Part shown: piece after piece, positions 1 through 7,453 of the stretch
Position numbering within the stretch: position 1 is the stretch's first letter
Layout of the letters: each line of letters opens with the position of its first letter
Assembly (NCBI GenBank): GCA_020441225.1
Contig: JAGRMP010000173.1
Span: 1-37,238, forward strand
Direction of reading: 5' to 3'
DNA length: 37,238 bases
Source: Maritimibacter sp.
GTDB lineage: Bacteria; Pseudomonadota; Alphaproteobacteria; Rhodobacterales; Rhodobacteraceae
Notes under the pieces: generated by a model
Seen by the model: only the letters and a program-made list of their open reading frames with translations
Told to the model about the DNA's origin: nothing
The model's database searches: none
Position numbers and translations under genes: made by a program

Positions 1-2
1 GG

Positions 3-26
3 TGACCTGCCCCCCGATGGTCCCTC
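3..26 (+). repeat. Terminal inverted repeat of the IS (left end, distal to the transposase start)
   Basis: It starts TGACCTGCCCCCCGA and ends TCCCTC. It matches the reverse complement of 1232-1256 over the first 15 bases, then diverges for a few bases before TCCCTC recurs. IS3-family ends characteristically start with TG. Confidence 0.85.
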
Positions 27-28
27 AT

Positions 29-934
29 TCATAACGAGAGTCTGCGGGTCTGGTTTTCATATTCTTCGGTCTTGGTTTGGGCAAGCGCGCCGGGCGCGGA
101 GCCCTCAGATTGCTCAAGCGTGCGGCGCGCTTCTGCGGGCGTTTGGTTTTCCAGCGACGAGTGGGGCCGGACGTTGTTGTAATCGTATCGCCAGAGCGCC
201 AGCTTTCGTCGCGCGTCGTCCAGGCTGTCGAACATTTCCTCGTTCAAGAGCTCATCACGCAAGCTGCCGTTGAACGACTCGATGAAGGCATTCTGCTGGG
301 GCTTGCCCGGGTCGATGTAATGCCAGTCAACGCCGTTGTCGTTCGCCCATCTCAGGATCGCCCGACTGGTGAACTCTGTCCCATTGTCGCTGACAATGCT
401 TGCGGGCCTGCCATAGACCCGGACCAGGGCATCCAATTCCCGCGCGACACGGGCGCCCGAGATGCTGGTGTCGGCCATCAGGCAGAGGTTCTCGCGGCAG
501 CAATCGTCGTTCACCGCCAGAATGCGGAAGCGGCGCGAGGCGCCGAAGGTGTCGGACAGGAAGTCCAATGACCAACGGTCACCGGGCCTCAGAGCTTCTG
601 GCATTGGCGTCCGTGAGCCACGAGCCCGTTTCCGGCCCCGTCGTCGTCGCACCCCCAGCTTCTCTTCTGTGTAAAGCCGATAGAGCTTCTTGTGGTTCAT
701 GATCATTCCCTTGCGCTCCAGCATCACGCCGATCCGCCGGTAACCAAACCGGCGCCGCTTGGCAGCGACAGCCTTCATCTCCTTGCGTATCTCAGGATTG
801 TCCGGCGGGCGTTCACGCCGGACTGTCTTCGGATCGACACCGACAAGTCGGCAGGCCCGGCGTTGCGAGATGTCATGGTCCCGCATTGCACGGAGCACTG
901 CCGCTCGCCGCTCAGTCGGTGTCGTCAGTTTTTT
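29..934 (-). CDS. IS3-family transposase OrfB (DDE integrase domain), expressed as OrfAB by frameshift
   Basis: This frame continues OrfA after a -1 slip at 929-934 and gives about 300 further residues, starting K-LTTPTERR. It carries an HTH_21-like segment ([19 protein letters not shown]) and then an rve integrase core. The DDE triad is visible: D in WSLDFLSD, D in SDNGTEF and E in [15 protein letters not shown], with the usual spacing. The C-terminus ([17 protein letters not shown]) is typical of the family. The frame is open upstream to 1216, but that part overlaps orfA out of frame and is not coding. The catalytic domain looks intact. Confidence 0.9.
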   Translation of the reverse strand, partial: KKLTTPTERRAAVLRAMRDHDISQRRACRLVGVDPKTVRRERPPDNPEIRKEMKAVAAKRRRFGYRRIGVMLERKGMIMNHKKLYRLYTEEKLGVRRRRGRKRARGSRTPMPEALRPGDRWSLDFLSDTFGASRRFRILAVNDDCCRENLCLMADTSISGARVARELDALVRVYGRPASIVSDNGTEFTSRAILRWANDNGVDWHYIDPGKPQQNAFIESFNGSLRDELLNEEMFDSLDDARRKLALWRYDYNNVRPHSSLENQTPAEARRTLEQSEGSAPGALAQTKTEEYENQTRRLSL

Positions 935-1188
935 CCCAGCAGATCCTTCAATACCACATTGTCCAGCATGGCGTCTGCCAGCAGGCGCTTGAGCTTGGCA
1001 TTCTCGTCTTCCAGCGCTTTCAGCTTGGCAGCGTCTGACACTTCCATACCGCCATACTTTGATTTGAACTTGTAGAACGTGCCCTGGCTGAGGCCGTGTT
1101 TGCGGCACACCTCGGCGGTCGGCATCCCAGCTTCCTGTTCCTTGATCATCCCGATGATCTGCGCCTCGGTGAAACGGCTCTTTCGCAT
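925..1188 (-). CDS. IS3-family transposase OrfA (helix-turn-helix subunit)
   Basis: An 87-residue protein beginning [19 protein letters not shown], the usual N-terminus of IS407-group OrfA. Residues about 5-50 form the HTH_Tnp_1 DNA-binding domain that recognises the IS ends. Residues about 55-80 (a [16 protein letters not shown] stretch) form a leucine-zipper-like coiled coil. Termination is at the TGA at 925-927, directly after the slippery A-run, so OrfA is made by default and the OrfAB transposase by -1 frameshifting. The start has the expected family N-terminus. OrfA alone usually acts as a regulator of transposition. Confidence 0.9.
   Translation of the reverse strand: MRKSRFTEAQIIGMIKEQEAGMPTAEVCRKHGLSQGTFYKFKSKYGGMEVSDAAKLKALEDENAKLKRLLADAMLDNVVLKDLLGKN
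928..934 (-). promoter_or_regulatory. Programmed -1 ribosomal frameshift site A_AAA_AAC
   Basis: On the minus strand the heptamer AAAAAAC is read by OrfA as GGA AAA AAC TGA. Slipping back one base gives AAA AAA CTG and enters orfB two codons before the OrfA stop. A6 followed by C is the classic IS3-family slippery sequence. A downstream stimulatory structure was not mapped. Confidence 0.8.
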
Positions 1189-1231
1189 TCGTTTGCTCCT
1201 TCAAAAGGTTGAGCAAACTCTACTTCAGAAC

Positions 1232-1256
1232 GAGGGAAGTTTCGGGGGGCAGGTCA
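1232..1256 (-). repeat. Terminal inverted repeat of the IS (right end, transposase-proximal)
   Basis: Read on the minus strand it begins TGACCTGCCCCCCGA, identical to the left end for 15 bases, and then continues to a shared TCCCTC. The orfA start codon lies about 45 bases inside. Confidence 0.85.
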
Positions 1257-1353
1257 AACGACATGTCCGCTGTCCAGGACCGGCGACGCATGAACCTGAC
1301 GCAAAGCCGCCAAGGCATTGCAAATACGCAGAAAAAAGACCGACCAGAACAGC

Positions 1354-1653
1354 TCACCCGTCCGGAAACAGGATCGCTTCCACATCCATGGCCCCGTTGA
1401 GGATGTGCAGGACGGTGATCCGCTCGCCCGAGATACGGTAGAAGATCAGGTAACGGCCTTGCACGCGTCGTCGAATGCCGTGTTGCGCATAACGCGGCAC
1501 AACGGGCCACGCCTGCGGCATGTCGGCGAGGTCAAGGCACGCGCGCGACAGCTCTTGTACGAAACTCAGCGCACGCGCCGGGTTGTCGCGGGAAATGTAA
1601 TCGCCGATCCCTTCCAACTCCGCCGCGGCGGTGGCGGTGAATTCGACAATCAT
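1354..1653 (-). CDS. parE: ParE/RelE-superfamily toxin of a type II toxin-antitoxin pair
   Basis: A 99-residue protein of usual ParE length. The N-terminus MIVEFTATAAAELEGIGDYI and the AxxFVxELxxAC segment form the two-helix hairpin, followed by the core strand signature RRRVQGRYLIFYRI and a C-terminal strand ending VEAILFPDG. ParE toxins typically poison DNA gyrase, whereas RelE cleaves mRNA; the sequence alone favours ParE by its partner. The ATG overlaps the antitoxin stop by four bases (ATGA), so the two are translationally coupled, antitoxin first. On a plasmid such a pair would promote stable inheritance. It lies about 100 bp from the IS end and appears complete. Confidence 0.85.
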   Translation of the reverse strand: MIVEFTATAAAELEGIGDYISRDNPARALSFVQELSRACLDLADMPQAWPVVPRYAQHGIRRRVQGRYLIFYRISGERITVLHILNGAMDVEAILFPDG

Positions 1654-1907
1654 TCCGCGGAGCGACGGGCCGCCTGGTACTTGGCTTCAAGGCGCGAAAA
1701 GACGTCCCGAACCGGTTTGACGCGTCCTGCTTCAGCGTCGGCAAGTCCCCGGGCGATGGATTGATCGAGGACGGCCAGGCGCGCCTCGCGTTCCTGGATC
1801 AGCCGGATCCCTTCGCGCAACACTTCGCTTTTCGAGTTGTATCGACCCGTTTCGACCAGGGATGAAACGAAGGTTTCGAGTTGGGGTCCAAGGTCTGCGC
1901 TGATCAT
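1650..1907 (-). CDS. parD: ParD-family ribbon-helix-helix antitoxin
   Basis: An 85-residue protein starting MISADLGPQLETFVSSLV. Residues about 5-45 carry the ParD/CopG ribbon-helix-helix with the segment GRYNSKSEVLREGIRLIQ. Residues 46-85 form the charged C-terminal tail that neutralises ParE. The start at 1907 is chosen because it has a strong GGAGG ribosome-binding site 5-6 bases upstream and matches the family N-terminus; the frame is open further upstream to 2126, but that part is not ParD-like. The protein normally represses its own operon as a dimer. The toxin gene follows with a 4-bp overlap. Confidence 0.88.
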   Translation of the reverse strand: MISADLGPQLETFVSSLVETGRYNSKSEVLREGIRLIQEREARLAVLDQSIARGLADAEAGRVKPVRDVFSRLEAKYQAARRSAE

Positions 1908-2246
1908 GGGGGCCTCCTTTTGGCTCAGGATACGACTATGGCATCTTTGATAACTGTTATCAATCCCGGACCCTGGACCCCCGCGCGGTCGGGTGGCGAC
2001 CCGAACGCCGCGCCGTTCCCTGGCACTGACCAGGCTGGACGCTGCCGCTTCGGCAAGCGGGATCGACGGGGCGGATGTCACGCGGCATTGGCCGCTTCCC
2101 CCGGGTCCGGCCCCAGCGGCGTTCAACGCTGATGTCGCCGCAGAGATCAGGCCAGGGTCAGGTCAGGTCAGGTCAGGGTCAACGCGGCGGGACGCGGGTT
2201 CGGGTGGCCCGCAACGGCCCGGACCGGGCGTGTCACAACGCGATCG
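1908..2246. other. Intergenic region between the polyol operon end and the toxin-antitoxin pair
   Basis: No convincing gene. Open frames here are GC-rich shadows without ribosome-binding sites or recognisable motifs. It should contain the parDE promoter near 1920-1960, where the sequence becomes AT-richer, but no clear -35/-10 pair could be chosen. A short pentamer repeat lies at 2156-2175 and a small GC hairpin (gcccg-gac-cgggc, 2217-2229) follows the SDR stop. Confidence 0.5.
2156..2181. repeat. Tandem GGTCA pentamer repeat
   Basis: Four exact copies of ggtca (2156-2175) are followed by an imperfect gggtca (2176-2181). This is a microsatellite-like tract in non-coding DNA. No function is evident. 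Confidence 0.85.
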
Positions 2247-2993
2247 TCAGCCGGTGTGATAGCCGCCATCCACGGGCAGGACCACTCCGGTGACAAAGCC
2301 CGCCGCATCCGAGGCCAGGAACAGCGCAGGGCCGACGAGGTCTTCCGTCGTGCCCCAGCGTTTGACCGCGCTCCGTTCGGCGATGCGGTCCGCCGCCGCC
2401 GGATCGGACCACAGCGGCTTGGTCATCTCGGTCCGGTGGTATCCCGGGCCGATGGCGTTCACGCGGATCCCGTCGACGCCCCACTTGTGCGCAAGCGCCC
2501 GGGTCAGGCCGAGGATGCCGGTCTTCGAGGCGCAATAGGCGGGCACCGAGGCATCGGCGAGGAAGCTCAGCATCGAGGCGACGTTGACGATACTGCCACG
2601 GCTCGCCTTGAGCAGCGGATGGGCCGCGCGCGAGAGACGCATCGCGCTCGAAAGGTTGACGTCGATCACGTCGAGGAAGGTGTCTTCCTCCCATTCGGCG
2701 TCGGGCCGCGCCACGCCCTGGCAGTTGACCAGCACATCGAGCCGGTCGAGCCCGCCGATCGCCGCCGCCACCGCCGCCTTGTCGCGCACGTCGAGCTGCT
2801 CGAACCGGACACCCGCGGGCGCGCCCGCGTCGCGCGCAGCGGCGAGCCGGGCCCCGGAACTGCCGGTCGCCAGCACCGCGGCGCCGGCCTCGGCAAACCC
2901 GGCCGCGAGGGCGAACCCGATGCCGGAGGTCCCGCCCGAGACCATCACCTGTCTGCCCGCGAAGGCGCCCTGAAAGATCGACCTGGACGACAT
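2247..2993 (-). CDS. Short-chain dehydrogenase/reductase (polyol or sugar oxidoreductase)
   Basis: A 248-residue classical SDR. The cofactor motif SGGTSGIG is near residue 19-26, VNCQG stands for the NNAG motif, the catalytic Ser is in VASMLSF, and the YCASK catalytic Tyr-Lys pair follows. The C-terminus VVLPVDGGYHTG is typical of the family. The protein probably interconverts a hydroxyl and a keto group on a sugar or polyol with NAD(P); the substrate cannot be read from sequence. It is the last gene of the minus-strand transporter operon, 30 bp after the GldA-like gene, with a GGAG ribosome-binding site before the ATG. It resembles gluconate 5-dehydrogenase and related enzymes only at the family level. 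Confidence 0.85.
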   Translation of the reverse strand: MSSRSIFQGAFAGRQVMVSGGTSGIGFALAAGFAEAGAAVLATGSSGARLAAARDAGAPAGVRFEQLDVRDKAAVAAAIGGLDRLDVLVNCQGVARPDAEWEEDTFLDVIDVNLSSAMRLSRAAHPLLKASRGSIVNVASMLSFLADASVPAYCASKTGILGLTRALAHKWGVDGIRVNAIGPGYHRTEMTKPLWSDPAAADRIAERSAVKRWGTTEDLVGPALFLASDAAGFVTGVVLPVDGGYHTG

Positions 2994-3023
2994 TGCGCTG
3001 TTCTCCTTTGTTCAACCGGCGGC

Positions 3024-4109
3024 TCAGGCCAACCGGCCGAGCGCCGCCACCACCATGTCCGGCTCCACGAGGTACGGCTCGTTGTGGATGATCTCGCCCG
3101 GGCGGCAGGCCCGTTCGGCGACCACCCGCAGCTTCTCCGCCGAGGCCTCCGCCAAACCGATGTCGGCCAGCCGCGTCGGCAGACCGACCGCCTCGAAGAA
3201 GCCGGCAACGCGGGCAAACTCGGCCTCCTGCCGCTGCATCGCGAGGCCGGTCAGGATGCCGATCGCGACCTTTTCGCCGTGCAGCGCGTGGTGGGTCTCG
3301 TCGAGCATGGTCAACCCGTGGTGGACGGCATGCGCCGTCGCGACACCGCCGCTCTCGAAGCCGAGGCCCGACATCAGAATGTTGGCCTCGACGATCCGCT
3401 CGAGGGCCGGCCCCGCCTCGCCGCGCGCACATTCGGCCATCGCCGCCGCGCCATGCTCGAAGATCACGTCCCGGCAGGCGGCGGCGATGGTGAAGGCGAG
3501 CGGCAGGCCAGGGAGGGAGAGGCAATTGAGCCCGCCGCTCTTCTCGCAGCTTGCCGCTTCGTACCACGTCGCCAGCGCATCACCGATGCCGGCGGCGAGG
3601 AACCGCGGCGGGGCGGCTGCGATGATCGCGGTGTCGACCAGCACGAGGTCGGGGTTGCGCGGCAGGAACCGGTCGTGCGAGACGCTGCCGTCGTCGTTGT
3701 AGATCACGCTGAGCGCCGAGCACGGGGCATCGGAGGCCGCGATGGTCGGCACCACGATTACCGGCAGGCCGGCATCGACGCCCGCGGCCTTGGCCGCGTC
3801 GAGCGCCTTGCCGCCGCCCATGCCGACGATCACCGCCGCCCCGGTCTCGCGCGCTGCCGCCGCTGCGGCCTCGATGGCGCCGAGCGTGCATTCGCCGCCG
3901 AACCGCGCGATGTCCGCCTGCCCGTGCCCCTCGACCGCGGCCCGCACCTGTGCCTCGAACAGCGCGAACACGCCCGCGTCGAGCAGCACCAGCGCCCGCG
4001 GCCCGTAGGCCGCCACCTCCGGCCCGAGCCGCGCCAGCGCGCCGGGCCCCTGGATGTAACGTCCGGGAAAGCGGACGCCCTTCAGCTCACCAGCAGACAT
4101 AGCCGCCAT
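3024..4109 (-). CDS. GldA-like (iron/zinc-type) alcohol dehydrogenase
   Basis: A 361-residue protein of glycerol-dehydrogenase length and motif order: FPGRYIQGPGAL near the N-terminus, the NAD-binding GMGGGKALDAAKAAG, the PTIAASDAPCSALSVIY loop, and metal ligands Asp in GIGDALATWYEA and His in AHAVHHGL and HALHGEKVAIG. The C-terminus includes a helix-rich domain. The protein likely oxidises a polyol or a related hydroxy-sugar with NAD. It sits between two SDR genes downstream of an RbsABC-type transporter. The start overlaps the preceding SDR by 23 bases; an alternative ATG at 4100 (MSAGELKG) is equally possible, and neither has a strong ribosome-binding site, which suggests translational coupling. 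Confidence 0.85.
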   Translation of the reverse strand: MAAMSAGELKGVRFPGRYIQGPGALARLGPEVAAYGPRALVLLDAGVFALFEAQVRAAVEGHGQADIARFGGECTLGAIEAAAAAARETGAAVIVGMGGGKALDAAKAAGVDAGLPVIVVPTIAASDAPCSALSVIYNDDGSVSHDRFLPRNPDLVLVDTAIIAAAPPRFLAAGIGDALATWYEAASCEKSGGLNCLSLPGLPLAFTIAAACRDVIFEHGAAAMAECARGEAGPALERIVEANILMSGLGFESGGVATAHAVHHGLTMLDETHHALHGEKVAIGILTGLAMQRQEAEFARVAGFFEAVGLPTRLADIGLAEASAEKLRVVAERACRPGEIIHNEPYLVEPDMVVAALGRLA

Positions 4110-4854
4110 CGACGAGCACGATCGAGCCGGTCATCAGACTGGCCGCGTCGGAGGCGAGGAACAGCACCACCGAGGCCACTTCCTCGGGCTTGCCGAGCCG
4201 GGCCATAGGCGTGCCACCGACCCAGTGGCGATACATCTCCTCGTTCTCGTAGACGTATTTGTTCATCTCCGTCTCGATATAGGTCGGCGCCACCGCGTTG
4301 ACGCGCACGCCCCGCGCGCCCCATTCGGCCGCCATCGAGCGGGTCAGGTGATGCACGCCGGCCTTGGAGGCGTTGTAGTTGGCCTGTTCCTGCGGCCGGT
4401 TGACGATGAAGCCCGACATCGAGCCGACGTTGACGATCGAGCCCTTGCCGCGGTCGAGCATCCGCCGGCCGAACGACCGCGAGCACCAGAAGACGCCGTT
4501 GAGGTTGACGTCGATCACCTTCTGCCAGACCTCGTCGTCCATCGTCTCGGCCGGGTGGTTCGAGATCGCGATGCCGGCGTTGTTGACAAGGATGTCGAGC
4601 CCGCCGTCCGCCTCGACGGTCTCCGCCAGCGCTTCCACGGCGGCCTTGTCGGTCACGTCGAGCGACGCCGAGGACACATCGTAGCCGCGGTCCGCCAGCG
4701 CCTTGGCCGCGGCCTGCGCGGTGTCGCCGAGATCGGTCAGGATGACATGCGCCCCGGCATCCGCCAGCGCCTCGGCGATGGAAAACCCGATCCCCTTGGC
4801 CGCGCCGGTGACCAGCGCGCGTCGCCCGTCGAGTTTGAACAGCTCGAGATACAT
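4087..4854 (-). CDS. SDR polyol dehydrogenase, galactitol-dehydrogenase-like
   Basis: A 255-residue classical SDR with TGAAKGIG cofactor motif near residue 17, NNAGIA, the catalytic Ser in VGSMSG, and YNASK. The segments FWCSRSFGRRML and SGFIVNRPQ and the C-terminal VDGGYVCW closely resemble the galactitol dehydrogenase of Rhodobacter sphaeroides, which ends in a similar Trp and is about 254 residues. That comparison is from memory, not from an alignment. It would oxidise a polyol to a ketose with NAD, fitting a polyol-uptake operon. It follows the permease by 10 bp with a GGAGG ribosome-binding site. Confidence 0.87.
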   Translation of the reverse strand: MYLELFKLDGRRALVTGAAKGIGFSIAEALADAGAHVILTDLGDTAQAAAKALADRGYDVSSASLDVTDKAAVEALAETVEADGGLDILVNNAGIAISNHPAETMDDEVWQKVIDVNLNGVFWCSRSFGRRMLDRGKGSIVNVGSMSGFIVNRPQEQANYNASKAGVHHLTRSMAAEWGARGVRVNAVAPTYIETEMNKYVYENEEMYRHWVGGTPMARLGKPEEVASVVLFLASDAASLMTGSIVLVDGGYVCW

Positions 4855-4864
4855 GTCCGCCTCC

Positions 4865-5866
4865 TCAGCGTTTCAGGACCGAGGTGCCGTATTGCAGCAG
4901 CATCGCCCCGATGATGATGACGCCCATGAACACCTGCTGGTGATACCCGGGCACGTTGGCGAGGTTCATGAGGTTGGAGATGATCCCCAGGATGAACACG
5001 CCGATGAAAGTGTTGATCGCGCCGCCGCGCCCGCCGAGCAGGCTGGCCCCGCCGATCACGACGGCGGCGATGGCGTCGAGCTCGGCGCCGACCGAGATGA
5101 TCGCCGAGCCGATGCCGGTGCGCGAGGTCGAGATCACGCCCGCGAGGGCGGCGAGCATGCCCGAGATCGCGTAGACCGACAGCTCGTAGCGCCAGATCGA
5201 GATCCCCGACAGCCGCACCGCCTCGGGGTTGGAGCCCACCGCCTTCACCATCCTGCCGAACCGGGTGTAGGTGAGCACGAGCGCGGCCAGCGCGAACATC
5301 GCGAACAGAAGGATGACCGGATAGGGCACGCCCCAGAGGTTGCCGAACCCGAAGGCGGTAATCGTGTCGCCCGCGTCGCCCATCCGGATCGGCTGTCCGC
5401 TGGAGGTGATGAGCGCGGCACCGCGCGCGATCGTCATCACAGCGAGGGTGGTCACGAAGGGCGGCAGCTTCAGGAACGCGACCAGCAGGCCGGAGAGCAG
5501 GCCACAGGCGAGCCCAACGGCCATCGCCGCGCCGACCGCCATGCCGGTCCCATAGTTCTGGACGATGATCGCCGCCGTCACCGAGCCGAGCGCCGCCACC
5601 GAGCCCACCGACAGGTCGATGCCGCGGGTGAGAATGACGAACAGCATGCCGAGCGACATCAGCCCGACCCCCGACACCTGCCGGAGCACGTTCCAGATGT
5701 TGCGCGGGGTGAGGAACACGTCCGACATCAGCGTGGCGAAGAACAGGAGCGCCAGCAGGATGATCGCGGGGCCGAAGCTCTGGAGCACCGCGGCGAATGA
5801 AAACCGCGACTGCGCGGCGGGTTCCGGGGCGCTCGGTGCGGTCGATGGCGTGGTGTCGGTCGTCAT
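4865..5866 (-). CDS. Sugar ABC transporter permease, RbsC type
   Basis: A 333-residue inner-membrane protein with a polar N-terminal tail of about 25 residues and then 8-10 hydrophobic segments. Family hallmarks are visible: SLGMLFVILTRGIDLSVGS, PPFVTTLAVMTIARG, and the ATPase-contact region near AVGSNPEAVRLSGI and AVVIGGASLLGGRGG. It forms the channel for a pentose, hexose or polyol together with the ATPase encoded 21 bp upstream and the binding protein at 7454. It is followed directly by the galactitol-dehydrogenase-like gene, so the transported solute may be a polyol. Confidence 0.93.
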   Translation of the reverse strand: MTTDTTPSTAPSAPEPAAQSRFSFAAVLQSFGPAIILLALLFFATLMSDVFLTPRNIWNVLRQVSGVGLMSLGMLFVILTRGIDLSVGSVAALGSVTAAIIVQNYGTGMAVGAAMAVGLACGLLSGLLVAFLKLPPFVTTLAVMTIARGAALITSSGQPIRMGDAGDTITAFGFGNLWGVPYPVILLFAMFALAALVLTYTRFGRMVKAVGSNPEAVRLSGISIWRYELSVYAISGMLAALAGVISTSRTGIGSAIISVGAELDAIAAVVIGGASLLGGRGGAINTFIGVFILGIISNLMNLANVPGYHQQVFMGVIIIGAMLLQYGTSVLKR

Positions 5867-5887
5867 GTCGGTGTTCTCGCTTGGTGT

Positions 5888-7372
5888 CTATGCAACGCCG
5901 GGCATGGCCAGCTTGAGCAGGTTTTCTTCGGTGTAGTCCCCGGCCCCGAGCGCCCCGGTCAGCGCGCCTTCGCGCATCACCAGCACCCGGTCGCAGATGC
6001 CGAACAGCTCGTGGTGTTCCGACGAGATGACCAGCACCGCCTTGCCCTCTGCGGCCATCTTCCGGATCAGGTCGTAGATCTCGGTCTTGGCGCCGACATC
6101 GACGCCGCGCGTCGGTTCGTCGAAGATCATCACGTCGGGATCGGCGTGGAACCACTTCGCCAGCACCACCTTCTGCTGGTTGCCGCCCGACAGGCTCGAC
6201 ACCGGGGCCTCGCCGCTCTCCGCCTTGATCGCGAGCGCGCCCGACAACGCGGCCACCGTCGCCTTTTCGCGCGCGCGCCGGATCAGGCCGAGGGGCCCCA
6301 GCAGCGGCGCGATCCGGGCCATGGTCGCGTTGATCCGGATCGACATGTCGAGGATCACGCCCTGGTCCTTGCGGTTCTCCGGCGCCAGCCCGATCCCCGC
6401 CGCCACCGCATCGCCGGGCCCGCGCAACCGGAGCGGGCGGCCGTTGAGCCGGACCACGCCGCGGTCGGCCCTGTCGGCGCCGAAGATCAGCCGGACCAGT
6501 TCCGTCCGCCCGGCCCCGACCAGCCCGCCGATGCCCACGATCTCGCCCGCGCGCACCTCGAAGCTCACGTCGCGCACGTGCCGCCCGCGCCCGAGGCCCT
6601 CGACCGCGAGCACCGGCTCGCCGATGTCGCGCGCCACGTCCTCGCCGAACAGCGCGTCGAGCGTGCGGCCGACCATCATCCCGATCAGCTCGTCGATGGT
6701 GACGTCGCCGCGCGCCACGGTCGCGACCGAGCTGCCGTCCTTGAGCACGGTGATCCGGTCGGAGATGTGCATCACCTCGTCGAGCCGGTGCGAGATGTAG
6801 ACGATCCCCACACCCTCGGCGCGCAGCCCGTCGATGATGTCGAGCAGCCTCTGGGCATCCTGCACCGACAGCACCGCGGTCGGCTCGTCGAACACGATCA
6901 CCCTGGCGTCTTTCGACAGCGCCTTGGCGATCTCGACGACCTGCTGGTGCGCCACCGACAGCGACCCGGCAAGCGCGTCGGCCGGAATGTCGAAGCCAAG
7001 CCGGGCGATCAGCTCGGCCGCGCGCCGCTTCAGGTCGCGCCAGTTGATGATGCCCGTGAGCTCGCCGATGAAGATGTTCTCGGCCACCGTCAGGTCGCCG
7101 GCGAGCGCCATTTCCTGGTGGATCACGGCGATCCCCTTGGAGATCGCGTCGAGCGGCTTCGCGAAGGCCACCGCTGTCCCGTCGATCTCCACCCTGCCCT
7201 CGGTCGGGGGATACTCGCCGCCGAGCACCTTCATGAGCGTGCTCTTGCCGGCCCCGTTCTCGCCGACCAGCGCGTGCACCTCGCCGGGCGACAGGTCGAA
7301 ATCGACGTCCTTCAGCGCGTGGACCCCGCCAAAGCGCTTGTGAATGCCCGCGAGCTTGACGATGTCTGGCAC
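5888..7372 (-). CDS. Sugar ABC transporter ATPase, RbsA type (two nucleotide-binding domains)
   Basis: A 494-residue duplicated ATPase. The first domain has Walker A GENGAGKST near residue 38, the Q-loop VIHQEMAL, a signature-like LSVAHQQ, and Walker B VIVFDEPT with ISHRLDE. The second domain has the degenerate Walker A GLVGAGRTE, APENRKDQG, signature LSGGNQQKV, and Walker B VMIFDEPTRGVDVGAK. This architecture is specific to the ribose/xylose/galactose class of importers. Length is normal and no defects are visible. It is separated from the binding-protein gene by 81 bp that contain two stem-loops. Confidence 0.94.
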   Translation of the reverse strand: MPDIVKLAGIHKRFGGVHALKDVDFDLSPGEVHALVGENGAGKSTLMKVLGGEYPPTEGRVEIDGTAVAFAKPLDAISKGIAVIHQEMALAGDLTVAENIFIGELTGIINWRDLKRRAAELIARLGFDIPADALAGSLSVAHQQVVEIAKALSKDARVIVFDEPTAVLSVQDAQRLLDIIDGLRAEGVGIVYISHRLDEVMHISDRITVLKDGSSVATVARGDVTIDELIGMMVGRTLDALFGEDVARDIGEPVLAVEGLGRGRHVRDVSFEVRAGEIVGIGGLVGAGRTELVRLIFGADRADRGVVRLNGRPLRLRGPGDAVAAGIGLAPENRKDQGVILDMSIRINATMARIAPLLGPLGLIRRAREKATVAALSGALAIKAESGEAPVSSLSGGNQQKVVLAKWFHADPDVMIFDEPTRGVDVGAKTEIYDLIRKMAAEGKAVLVISSEHHELFGICDRVLVMREGALTGALGAGDYTEENLLKLAMPGVA

Positions 7373-7389
7373 GGCGCTCCTCCCCCGCT

Positions 7390-7437
7390 GTTCACCGCAA
7401 CGGTGAACCGGACGGCGGGTCGTCGCCCGCCGCCCGG
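7390..7437 (-). promoter_or_regulatory. Two intercistronic stem-loops between binding-protein and ATPase genes
   Basis: The first is a perfect 8-bp stem (7390-7397 with 7401-7408, loop caa). The second is cggcggg/cccgccg (7413-7419 with 7426-7432) that can extend through ccgg arms with a bulge. No U-run follows. Such hairpins downstream of periplasmic binding-protein genes usually protect the upstream mRNA or attenuate distal expression, so that the binding protein is made in excess. Confidence 0.7.
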
Positions 7438-7453
7438 CACTTCGTTCGCCCGA

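Larger units (their letters stand above)
3..1256 (-). mobile_element. IS3-family insertion sequence, IS407-group-like, apparently complete
   Basis: A 1254-bp element bounded by near-identical terminal inverted repeats that begin TGACCTGCCCCCCGA. It holds two overlapping reading frames on the minus strand (orfA 925-1188, orfB down to 29) joined by an A-rich slippery site. Ends, size and protein motifs fit the IS407 group of the IS3 family. Only two bases (gg) of the left flank are in the window, and they do not match the right flank (aacg) as expected for a 3- or 4-bp target duplication. The duplication therefore cannot be confirmed, and the element may have moved by recombination. Both reading frames are open, so it could still be active. 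Confidence 0.9.

Noticed and set aside
2156..2181. A CRISPR-like array
   Set aside because: The units are five bases with no spacers. No array of direct repeats with unique spacers was seen elsewhere.
1908..2300. Short plus-strand frames and an upstream extension of the antitoxin gene
   Set aside because: The region is low in coding character, the extension is not ParD-like, and the internal ATG at 1907 has a strong ribosome-binding site.
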